Part shown: piece by piece, positions 50,706-59,096 of the stretch
How the letters are laid out: every line of letters begins with the position of its first letter
How positions within the stretch are numbered: position 1 is the first letter of the stretch
Assembly: GCF_947496725.1 (NCBI RefSeq)
Contig: NZ_CANMDS010000001.1
Location: 434,001 to 498,000, forward strand
Direction of reading: 5' to 3'
Length of the DNA stretch: 64,000 nt
From: an uncultured Dokdonia sp.
GTDB lineage: Bacteria; Bacteroidota; Bacteroidia; Flavobacteriales; Flavobacteriaceae
The notes under the pieces: model-generated
Seen by the model: only the letters and a program-made list of their open reading frames with translations
The model's database searches: none
Told to the model about the DNA's origin: nothing
Position numbers and translations under genes: made by a program

Positions 50706-52097
50706 CTAGTTAGTCAAGTCATATGCATTTATCGCATCTGAAATTTCATACCCTAGTCGTAGTCCCTCTGTACAATCCATCTCAATATGCACACCTAGCG
50801 GAATTCTAGAATATCCATTTTCTTGTGCCATATCTGTAAAGGATGTAAACTCTCTAGGTGCTCCTCTAAAGGCTGTTCTTCCCTCGTGGGTTCTATCTGT
50901 AAAATTAATATTGTTCCCAAACGCATCAATAAATACACCCGCTGCCGCCGAAGCAAAAGCAGAGTGCCCCGATGGATACCCAGGAAATGACGGATTAGGC
51001 CAGTTTATAAATCTATAAAGGTTAGTTTCATAAGAGGGATCTATATGTTCTTGTATATAGACACTAGGTCGCATAACCATATACTCATACTTATCTGCCC
51101 AAGTAGATACTGCAGCATCATTAAGTGAGAATCCTAATTTGAGTAATAATACGAGAGACGCCGTGGGACTTGTATCATACTGCCCTATGATTTGGTTTGC
51201 AATAGAGACTTGATGACCTGGAGGGCTGGTCATAAGTCCCTCTACATCATCAGACCAAAACTCTGCAATCCAGAGGTTCTCATTATTCTCTTCTCTAGCT
51301 GCATTATTAGTAGTGTATACTTCCATCATTTGAGTATAAAAATCGCTCCCTACTTCTGTACTATATGCTATAGGTGGTGCAACGGTAGTAGTCTCTTCTG
51401 GAGAAATTATAAAAGTTCTTGCTTGCTCCCAGTATGGAAACCAAGCTCTCTCCTCATCTGCACTATAGGTCCAGTAGCCTTCTCCTACTGGAGGCTCATA
51501 ACTAAATGGCTGCGGGTCTGTTATTTGAGCTTCGGCAGCTGCATCTGTCTCGCTATATGCAATAACTTGTTGCGCCACATAGGCTCCCCAGCTTTTTGAA
51601 TTTGCAATGGTCTCTGCATTAAGACCTTCTCCTAGCTGTGCTTCTTGGGCATCCCTATATTGAGTAATTTTAACATCATAATCTGCTTGTACATTATACA
51701 TAAAATGGTCAAAAACGAGACCGTAACACGTATTGAGTGCAAGATTGAGAGATATATTACTAGCTCTTTCTGAGTTGTTTATAGTGAGACCACTTAGGTT
51801 ATCTGCATTTGACATATAACCCTCCATACTAAAGACTGCCGTCTCATACCCTGCAAGATGTATATATGCGAGTGCTCTTGAGGTGGCTGTAGGTCGCATA
51901 CCGTACGCATACTGATCTATCTCTAGCCAAAGGTTAGTCCAATCTGAAACAAGCTGTGTAGTAGGATTACTTACTGTAATTTGATTGAAAATAATGTCTG
52001 AAGGTTCTAGTACCTCTGGCAATATTACCTCCTCATCAGAACAAGATTGTAACGCTAATAAAATAACTACCACAGCACTAAAAATTCTAAGTTTCAT
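50706..52097 (-). CDS. Vanadium haloperoxidase/PAP2-like lipoprotein
   Basis: 463 aa; lipobox LLALQSC (Cys19). The C-terminal half has the vanadate/phosphate-site motifs of the PAP2-haloperoxidase superfamily: WPNPSFPGYPSGHSAFASAAAG and, further on, SRIPLGVHIEMDCTEGLRLGYEI with the active-site R and H. YEYMVMRPSVY may supply the first-motif region. It could oxidise halides with hydrogen peroxide or be a phosphatase; the sequence does not decide. Attached to the outer or inner membrane by lipid. Confidence 0.87.
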   Translation of the reverse strand: MKLRIFSAVVVILLALQSCSDEEVILPEVLEPSDIIFNQITVSNPTTQLVSDWTNLWLEIDQYAYGMRPTATSRALAYIHLAGYETAVFSMEGYMSNADNLSGLTINNSERASNISLNLALNTCYGLVFDHFMYNVQADYDVKITQYRDAQEAQLGEGLNAETIANSKSWGAYVAQQVIAYSETDAAAEAQITDPQPFSYEPPVGEGYWTYSADEERAWFPYWEQARTFIISPEETTTVAPPIAYSTEVGSDFYTQMMEVYTTNNAAREENNENLWIAEFWSDDVEGLMTSPPGHQVSIANQIIGQYDTSPTASLVLLLKLGFSLNDAAVSTWADKYEYMVMRPSVYIQEHIDPSYETNLYRFINWPNPSFPGYPSGHSAFASAAAGVFIDAFGNNINFTDRTHEGRTAFRGAPREFTSFTDMAQENGYSRIPLGVHIEMDCTEGLRLGYEISDAINAYDLTN

Positions 52098-52139
52098 TCC
52101 CTCTATTTATTACTCTATTAGCTCTATTTTAATTCTAAA

Positions 52140-52167
52140 AAGTTGAATTATACCTAGAATTCAACTT
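52140..52167. other. Inverted repeat upstream of the haloperoxidase-like gene
   Basis: Perfect 10-bp arms AAGTTGAATT/AATTCAACTT with an 8-bp spacer, 43 bp upstream of the start. No T-run; possible operator. Confidence 0.4.
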
Positions 52168-52353
52168 AAAATACGGGTAAATATAGACTTAAATCTATTT
52201 TTATTTAAAAATCAGAGAGACATTTTGTTTTATAAAAAAACATTTAACACTCTATGAGAACCACCCTAAACAAACCACTCTATACCAAACAGTTAGAACC
52301 TAATTAACTTTAAAATTAAGAAGTGTCCAGAAGGAAAAAAAACAATCCGTTTT

Positions 52354-52412
52354 ATCGATGAAATACACTAAAGCATCTGTGAAATACACAATTTTAACAT
52401 TTATATTAAGGG
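52354..52412 (+). promoter_or_regulatory. Shared upstream element of the giant T9SS genes, copy A
   Basis: Contains ATCGATGAAATACA, then CTGTGAAATACAC and ATTTTAACATTT; nearly the same order of motifs occurs at 58958-59010. A TAGTTTTA box follows at 52431-52438, 40 bp after ATTTTAA. Presumably an activator site. Confidence 0.6.
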
Positions 52413-52498
52413 TGCATTAAGATATTTGTCTAGTTTTACGCGTCTAAAATCCCCAAGATTTTAAACAACCCAAATTAAAAACTAAACCTACTTAAATT

Positions 52499-55400
52499 AT
52501 GAAACAAACCTACCTCAAGGTTTTAACCCTTTTTTCTTTACTCATAATTACAACTACTTACAGTAAAGCCCAAGAAGTTCATTCACCTACTGAATCTCAC
52601 AATCATAGTGCTCTTGAGCATAATGGTAAGCGTATTAAAATTATAAACCCCTCTCATACGCAATTACAAAATATAGCAACCACCGGTATTGATTTAAAAT
52701 GTGGTGCAAGCTTTATAGGTACAGATCTTTTTTTAGAACTTTCTGATACTGAGGTTGCCGAAATTGAAAGCCAAGGCGTTCCATTTACTACGATCATAGA
52801 AGATACAAGAGCCTACTATCAAGAACTTAATGATGTAGATCTTCCTAAGGCTATGCAGGAGCTTGAACTTTTAAAAGTCCAAGGTGCCTCTGGAGATGTA
52901 TCCCGTTCTGTAAGCACGGTAGAAACTTCTATCTCAAATATTATACAATACGAAGGAGAATCTGAAGTAAACTGGCAAACGCCCCAAAATTTTGAGTTAG
53001 GCTCTATGAATGGATGTCTTACTTATACTGAGATGCTTGCCGAACTTGATAGAATGAGACAACTATACCCACACCTCATATCGGTACGTAAAGATGCTTC
53101 ACTTGCCGAAGATGGCTCAGGAACACCTATAAAAACTCACGGTAACCAGTTTACTAATGGTGGGCAATACGATACTTGGGAACCCCAAACTATTTACTAC
53201 GTACGTATTTCTGACAATCCTAATACTGACGAACCTAATGAGCCAGAATCTTTTTATAGTGGTATGACTCACTCTCGTGAGGTAAGCAGTATGATGAATA
53301 TCATATACTATATGTGGTATGTACTAGAAAACTATGAGTCTGATGCAGATATTAAAAACCTCGTAGATAATCACGAGATGTATTTTGTACCAGTAGCAAA
53401 TCCTGATGGTCTCTTATGGAATGAGCAAACTAACCCTAATGGTGGTGGTCTACAACGTAAGAATCTCAACCCTTCTGCAAATACAGGTAATAACTCTTCA
53501 AGAGGTGTAGACCTTAATAGAAACTATGAATACTTCTGGGGGTCAAATACTACTTATACTGGTAATGGTGCGGGTTCTAGTGGCACGCCTTCTTCAAATG
53601 TATACCGAGGAACAACGCCTTTTTCTGAACCAGAAACTCAAATAGTTAGAGCCTTTACAGCAAATCACGAGACCAAGACAGCATTAAACCATCACGCGAC
53701 CTCAAACCTATTACCACACGCTTACAATGCATACCCAGGGTCTCCATCTTCTGGGCGTGAAGACGATTATGTAAAATTTTGCCACGACCTAACACACTTT
53801 AATAGGTACATATATGGTGAAGCACCAAATATTCTTACAGTTGCAAATGGAGATATGAGCGACTGGATGCTGGGTGGAGCACCAGACCCACTTAACAGTA
53901 ACTCTGTAGGATCTGGTAAGGGCATACTAGCACTAGCTCCAGAAAACGGTGATCCTACTGGTGCCGAGGCAGATTCACAATATGGAACAGGCTTCTGGCC
54001 ATTACCTTCACAAATTGTGTCTATTGCAGCTAGAGCAACACGTATGAACTTAGTAAATGCTTTATATGCAGGTAAACTAGCTCAACTACACGATGAAACG
54101 CCTTCTAATATTACAAGCACTACGGGAGACCTCAAATTTGGAATCGAGTATTTAGGAATGACAGCCAGCCCTGTAACCTTAACAGTTACACCAGTATCAA
54201 GTAATATTACTTCAATAGGCACAGTACCTACTCTAAACATCAATAAACAAGAACAATCTGATGTTACCGTGACTTACACTTTAGACAATAGTATAGCAAG
54301 TGGAGACACCATTGAGTATGAGGTTACTTTGAGTAATGATACTCATATCATTTATCAAGCAACTATTCAAAAAACATATCAAACCACAACTCTCTTTGCA
54401 GAAGATTTAAATCCGACAAGCTTAAATAACTGGACAAGCTCTGGAACAACAGGAGAGTGGGTAACTACATCTACAAGTGGTTTTGAAAACTCAAGGGGAA
54501 TAACCTTTGATGCGACGCCTCCTTATGCAAATAATAAGAATGTAAATCTAGCTCTTAATCAAAGTTTCGATATATCAGACCTTTCTAAAACTACTCTTAT
54601 TCAGTTTTTTGCTAAATGGGATTTAGAGCGTAGTTTTGACTACGTACAATTGCAAGGTCGAGATGGTAATACAGGGCAATGGATGGCTCTAAGCGGCAAG
54701 TACACAAAACCAGGAACCACTCTTGGTTCAAATAGGTATAGTCCTGCAAGCGGCTCTGGAGGAACTACAAAATCAACTGCAGATAGAGAAAACCAACCAG
54801 GATTAGAACCTGTTTTTGAAGGATTTAAAGGTGAAAAGTGGGTTCTTGAAGAAATTGAAATAAGCCCAGCTGCAAATACATTTTTATCTGGAGCTCAAGA
54901 TTTACAACTACGTTTTGTGTTTGATAGTGACTCTTCAAACAATGATGATGGTTATACAACATCATTTGCTGGATTTTCTTTTGATGAATTTAAAATACTT
55001 AGTATAGATAATGATAGATCTTGTGTTGCAGGTACCTCACCCGTTAATCACGAAGATTTTGAAGTAGGTCTAGGTGCGTGGACTCAAAACGTAGGAGATG
55101 ACGGTGACCTTTCAAGAGGTTCTGGAAACACCCCTGATAATAATACAGGACCATCTATTGCCTCACAAGGCACTTACTATTACTTTGTTGAGGCTACTGA
55201 TAATACGATAGGTGTAGGAGCTAATGCAGAGGTGATTATAACAAGCCCTTGTATAGACTGGAATGGCGGCCTTACTGGTACATTTGATTTTGACTATCAT
55301 ATGAGAGGTTCAAATACAGGATCTCTTATTGTCGAAGCAAAACCGAGTACTAGTAATAACTGGACAACTGTGTTCTCAAGAAATGGTGCACAAAGTGCAA

Positions 55401-58400
55401 ATGGTACAGATTGGAAAAACGGTTCTGTTAACCTTAATGCATACACAAACCAAGTATTTCAATTAAGATTTAGAATCATAACTGGAAATGGTGCCCTTAG
55501 TGATATTGCTATAGATAATTTGAGAATTGACCCTAATGACACAACTAGCCCTACTGCTGTATGCCAAGATGTTACTATCGGTTTAGGGTATGATGGAATA
55601 GCTGTACTTCAAGCAAATCAAATTGAGAATGGTTCTACAGATAATATTGGAATTGAGACCTATGCCTTAGATATTGACACTTTTGATTGTTCAAATATTG
55701 GTACTAACACAGTCACACTTACGGTTACTGATTTTAAGGGAAATACAGATACTTGTACAGCTACAGTAACAGTTGTTAATGATGAGGCTCCTATAGATAT
55801 AATCGCAAGTAATATTTTTGAAACTACAGCTACAATAAGCTGGTTTCAGGCAGAAAGTGGTTCATATAGAGTACGCTTTCGCGAAAGCGGAACAACTACC
55901 TGGACAGCAAGTAATGTCACAACAAACTCTATAGACCTAACAGGTTTAACCGGTGTCACTACCTACGATGTGCAAGTAAGAACAAACTGTTCGGGTGGAA
56001 ATTCTCCGTACAGTGATATAGTAAACTTTACTACAAGCTCTATATGTCCCGGAACGGAAGTTACACCTACAGAGGCTACACCGTATACCGAAAGTTTTGA
56101 AACAGGATTTGGAGACTGGACACAAATAAATGAAAGTAACGCTGCCATAGATATAGACTGGACGCGCATATCTGGACTTACCCCATCAAATACTGGAGGA
56201 AACCCTGCAGATACTACAGGACCGGATCAAGCATCTGATGGTAGTGTATATATCTACACAGAAGCATCTGGTGGTGATAATAACAAGACCGCAACATTAG
56301 AGTCTCCTTGTATAAACTTGCTTACTCCAGCGAGTGCGACTTTAACATTTGATTATCACAGATTTGGTGCAGAAATAGGAAATTTACATATAGATATAAG
56401 TGAAGATGGCGGAGCAACTTGGACTAGAGAGTTATCCAGAACAGGAGCTCAAGAACAAACTGCAAATGCAGATCCGTTTACTACCGTAGATGTGAACCTA
56501 GACACTTACGTAGGAGGTATTATTAAAGTGCGTATCATAGGAGAAACAGGAGACTCATTTGCTAGTGATATTGCGATAGATAATGTTATAATTAGTGTGA
56601 GTAATGATTTTATTTATGACGCAGGTACTTGGTCTCCTTTTGACCCAAGTGGCTTATCAAGTATAGATCATAATATTCAAGTCTTATCTGGAACCACATC
56701 CTTAACGGCAAATACTTTTATAAATAACGTAACTATAAGTCCAGGGGCAACACTTGATCTAGGTACTACTACTCTATCTACAACTGGTAATATTATAAAT
56801 ACCGGTACGCTTACAGCTAGTGATGCAACTGTAGAACTAAATGGTACAGGCCCTCAAAGTATTTTTGGTAATGAGTTTGAACTAGGTTCACTTACCTTAA
56901 ATAATCCAGCAGGCGCTATACTATCTGCACCATTAAAACTTACAACACTACTAACACTTACAAATGGTCAACTTAACACAAGTAACCTACTTACTCTAGG
57001 CAGTGATGTTAATGGCACGGCTATGGTAGATGTTATTACTGGAGGAAGCATTGTAGGTAACGTTACAACAGAACGTTATATACCAGCAAGAAGAGCCTTT
57101 AGATTACTATCAAGTTCTGTTACTTCTACAACAAGTATTAATACAAACTGGCAAGAAGGTGGTAACAACACAGGTATTACCTACCCAGCAGATAATGTAA
57201 ATCTTAATCCAGGTTATGGTACGCATATAACAGGTTCTACCACTGGAGAAAATGGTTTTGACGCTACAGGTTCTGGTAATCCTTCACTCTTTGCTCTTAA
57301 TAATGGAGCACAAGCTTGGGAAGCGATTTCAAATACAGATGCGACAACACTTACAGCAGGAACTCCATTACGACTTATGGTACGAGGTGACAGAAGCATA
57401 GACCTTACGACTAACGCAGCAACACCTTCTAACACGACACTTAGAAGTACTGGAACGCTGGCAACGGCGACTATACAAACTACTGGAGCAGAGCTAAACC
57501 ATAATGCAGGTGCTTTTAACTTTATTGGTAATCCGTATCAGGCATCTGTAAACGTAAACGATGTACTTGCTGGATCTAATAACATAAAAGCAAGTGAAGT
57601 ATGGGTATGGGACGCCACACTTGGTGCAAGAGGACAATATGTAACCGTATTACTAGATGGAACTGGCTCTAGCAATGGTGCTACTTCAAAAAGCTACCAT
57701 TACATACAACCAGGACAGTCATTCTTTACAGCTACTGAAAATACTGTAGGTGATAACTCTACCTCTGTTGTGTTTAACGAGACAGATAAGGCTGTTGGTA
57801 ACGATGTAGCTGTTTTTAACAATAACGCAACCACATTTGCTAGCTCGTCACAACTTATCGCAAAACTTTATAGAACTGACAGGTACGGTACAGATGCAGG
57901 TTTACAAGATAACTTTGTAATTCTTTATGATAACAATTTTAGTAATGAATTAACTAGTGAAGATGTATCAAAGTTTTATAACATCGACGAAAATATGGGA
58001 ATCTTAAAAGAAGGTACCCTACTTAGTGTAGATAAACTGGCTATGCCTACAGAAAATGATGAAGTACAACTTTATAATGCCTTGTACAGAGTATCTAATT
58101 ATACATTAGATATTACGGCAAGTGGTTTTAATGAAGTTACACCTTATCTAGAGGACACCTACACAGGAGAGCTTACAATGCTAGAGAATGGTCTTAACAC
58201 GATAACTTTTTCTGTAGACCAAACTATAGATGCAAGTATAGAAGCTACTCGATTTAAAATTGTTTATCAAGCTCAAGCTTTATCTACAGAAGGTAATGAT
58301 ACCATAGATTTTGCAATGTACCCTAACCCAGTAACAGATGGAATATTATCTCTTACAGCTACAAAACTTGCAGGATTAACTGTAGATGTTACCATTACAA

Positions 58401-58552
58401 ATCTCTTAGGTCAGCAAGTTATTGCACAACCCCTATTATTTGACGGAGCGACAGCTACCATCACAAATTTACATAACCTAAAAGCAGGTGTTTATATCCT
58501 AAACATTACAAGTCAAGATGTAGCAATATCGCACAGAATTGTAATTCAATAA
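52499..58552 (+). CDS. T9SS-secreted M14 zinc carboxypeptidase, multidomain
   Basis: 2017 aa. Signal peptide 1-24. M14 domain about 170-560: zinc ligands H258 and E261 (THSRE), His398 or 399 (NHHATS), arginines of GVDLNRNYEYFWG near 341, catalytic Glu482 (LAPENGD). Then two MAM/choice-of-anchor-type beta-sandwiches, a HYR-like piece near 1020-1090 (TAVCQDVTI..), a fibronectin III domain near 1100-1180 (ISWFQAESGSYRVRF), another beta-sandwich and a long middle region. The last 80 residues (MYPNPVTDG..VYILNI) are a T9SS type A sorting tail. It probably acts on proteins at the cell surface. A palindrome copy encodes RFRES. Confidence 0.9.
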   Translation: MKQTYLKVLTLFSLLIITTTYSKAQEVHSPTESHNHSALEHNGKRIKIINPSHTQLQNIATTGIDLKCGASFIGTDLFLELSDTEVAEIESQGVPFTTIIEDTRAYYQELNDVDLPKAMQELELLKVQGASGDVSRSVSTVETSISNIIQYEGESEVNWQTPQNFELGSMNGCLTYTEMLAELDRMRQLYPHLISVRKDASLAEDGSGTPIKTHGNQFTNGGQYDTWEPQTIYYVRISDNPNTDEPNEPESFYSGMTHSREVSSMMNIIYYMWYVLENYESDADIKNLVDNHEMYFVPVANPDGLLWNEQTNPNGGGLQRKNLNPSANTGNNSSRGVDLNRNYEYFWGSNTTYTGNGAGSSGTPSSNVYRGTTPFSEPETQIVRAFTANHETKTALNHHATSNLLPHAYNAYPGSPSSGREDDYVKFCHDLTHFNRYIYGEAPNILTVANGDMSDWMLGGAPDPLNSNSVGSGKGILALAPENGDPTGAEADSQYGTGFWPLPSQIVSIAARATRMNLVNALYAGKLAQLHDETPSNITSTTGDLKFGIEYLGMTASPVTLTVTPVSSNITSIGTVPTLNINKQEQSDVTVTYTLDNSIASGDTIEYEVTLSNDTHIIYQATIQKTYQTTTLFAEDLNPTSLNNWTSSGTTGEWVTTSTSGFENSRGITFDATPPYANNKNVNLALNQSFDISDLSKTTLIQFFAKWDLERSFDYVQLQGRDGNTGQWMALSGKYTKPGTTLGSNRYSPASGSGGTTKSTADRENQPGLEPVFEGFKGEKWVLEEIEISPAANTFLSGAQDLQLRFVFDSDSSNNDDGYTTSFAGFSFDEFKILSIDNDRSCVAGTSPVNHEDFEVGLGAWTQNVGDDGDLSRGSGNTPDNNTGPSIASQGTYYYFVEATDNTIGVGANAEVIITSPCIDWNGGLTGTFDFDYHMRGSNTGSLIVEAKPSTSNNWTTVFSRNGAQSANGTDWKNGSVNLNAYTNQVFQLRFRIITGNGALSDIAIDNLRIDPNDTTSPTAVCQDVTIGLGYDGIAVLQANQIENGSTDNIGIETYALDIDTFDCSNIGTNTVTLTVTDFKGNTDTCTATVTVVNDEAPIDIIASNIFETTATISWFQAESGSYRVRFRESGTTTWTASNVTTNSIDLTGLTGVTTYDVQVRTNCSGGNSPYSDIVNFTTSSICPGTEVTPTEATPYTESFETGFGDWTQINESNAAIDIDWTRISGLTPSNTGGNPADTTGPDQASDGSVYIYTEASGGDNNKTATLESPCINLLTPASATLTFDYHRFGAEIGNLHIDISEDGGATWTRELSRTGAQEQTANADPFTTVDVNLDTYVGGIIKVRIIGETGDSFASDIAIDNVIISVSNDFIYDAGTWSPFDPSGLSSIDHNIQVLSGTTSLTANTFINNVTISPGATLDLGTTTLSTTGNIINTGTLTASDATVELNGTGPQSIFGNEFELGSLTLNNPAGAILSAPLKLTTLLTLTNGQLNTSNLLTLGSDVNGTAMVDVITGGSIVGNVTTERYIPARRAFRLLSSSVTSTTSINTNWQEGGNNTGITYPADNVNLNPGYGTHITGSTTGENGFDATGSGNPSLFALNNGAQAWEAISNTDATTLTAGTPLRLMVRGDRSIDLTTNAATPSNTTLRSTGTLATATIQTTGAELNHNAGAFNFIGNPYQASVNVNDVLAGSNNIKASEVWVWDATLGARGQYVTVLLDGTGSSNGATSKSYHYIQPGQSFFTATENTVGDNSTSVVFNETDKAVGNDVAVFNNNATTFASSSQLIAKLYRTDRYGTDAGLQDNFVILYDNNFSNELTSEDVSKFYNIDENMGILKEGTLLSVDKLAMPTENDEVQLYNALYRVSNYTLDITASGFNEVTPYLEDTYTGELTMLENGLNTITFSVDQTIDASIEATRFKIVYQAQALSTEGNDTIDFAMYPNPVTDGILSLTATKLAGLTVDVTITNLLGQQVIAQPLLFDGATATITNLHNLKAGVYILNITSQDVAISHRIVIQ
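55874..55889. repeat. Iterated palindrome, copy 17 (intragenic)
   Basis: CGCTTTCGCGAAAGCG inside the M14 peptidase gene, in the fibronectin III-like domain, read as VRFRESG. Confidence 0.9.
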
Positions 58553-58576
58553 AAACACCAACTTAAATTTATAAAA

Positions 58577-58771
58577 ATGAAAAATTCAATATTCAAAAAA
58601 TATATATTAAGTACTTTATTTGTAGTTTTTATATCAACAAGTGCTTCCTCGCAAATAACATTTGCAAATGATGTAAATGATCAAGCACCTGTTGCACCTA
58701 TAGATGGTTTTGTAACCGTAGGTATTGTAGCTGGAGCATTCCTAGGCTTACGGAAAAGGTTTAAAGATTAA
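58577..58771 (+). CDS. Small PID-CTERM-like sorted protein
   Basis: 64 aa. Signal peptide 1-26 (ends SASSQ), a short polar linker, then PIDGFVTVGIVAGAFLGLRKRF: a Pro-Ile-Asp motif, a hydrophobic helix and a basic end. This tripartite end is that of PID-CTERM proteins, the Bacteroidetes counterpart of PEP-CTERM exosortase substrates. It follows the giant peptidase by 24 bp and is probably co-transcribed. Apart from signal and sorting tail only about 15 residues remain, so the product may be a tiny surface or matrix peptide. A terminator follows. Confidence 0.7.
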   Translation: MKNSIFKKYILSTLFVVFISTSASSQITFANDVNDQAPVAPIDGFVTVGIVAGAFLGLRKRFKD

Positions 58772-58788
58772 TGTTATTTATCATTAGA

Positions 58789-58830
58789 AAAAGGGGAGGT
58801 TATCTTAGGGTAACTTCTCCTTTTTTTTTG
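58789..58830 (+). terminator. Terminator after the PID-CTERM-like gene
   Basis: GGGGAGGTTA pairs with TAACTTCTCC (with G-T wobbles), followed by nine Ts. Confidence 0.8.
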
Positions 58831-58846
58831 CGCTTTCGCGAAAGCG
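58831..58846. repeat. Iterated palindrome, copy 18
   Basis: CGCTTTCGCGAAAGCG directly after the T-run of the terminator. Confidence 0.9.
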
Positions 58847-58957
58847 TAAACACTCTAATTGTAAAATTTAACTGGAATATATATGTATTTCGTCGATGGT
58901 AAAATGCACCTTATCTGAAATAAACAAGTAAAAATTAAGTGTGATTTCTTTAAAAAC

Positions 58958-59010
58958 ATCGATGAAATACATAAATCACAGTTGAATTACGCTATTTTAA
59001 CACTTTTTAA
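58958..59010 (+). promoter_or_regulatory. Shared upstream element of the giant T9SS genes, copy B
   Basis: ATCGATGAAATACAT, then GTTGAATTACGC and ATTTTAACACTT, in the order seen at 52354-52412. A TAATTTAG box at 59033-59040 lies 39 bp after ATTTTAA, matching the other gene within 1 bp. Confidence 0.6.
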
Positions 59011-59096
59011 CGCTTTACACCGTAAAATTTAGTAATTTAGCAATCCCAACTATTTTTAAAGATCCTAAGGTCCCTTTAAAAGACAATATTTACATT

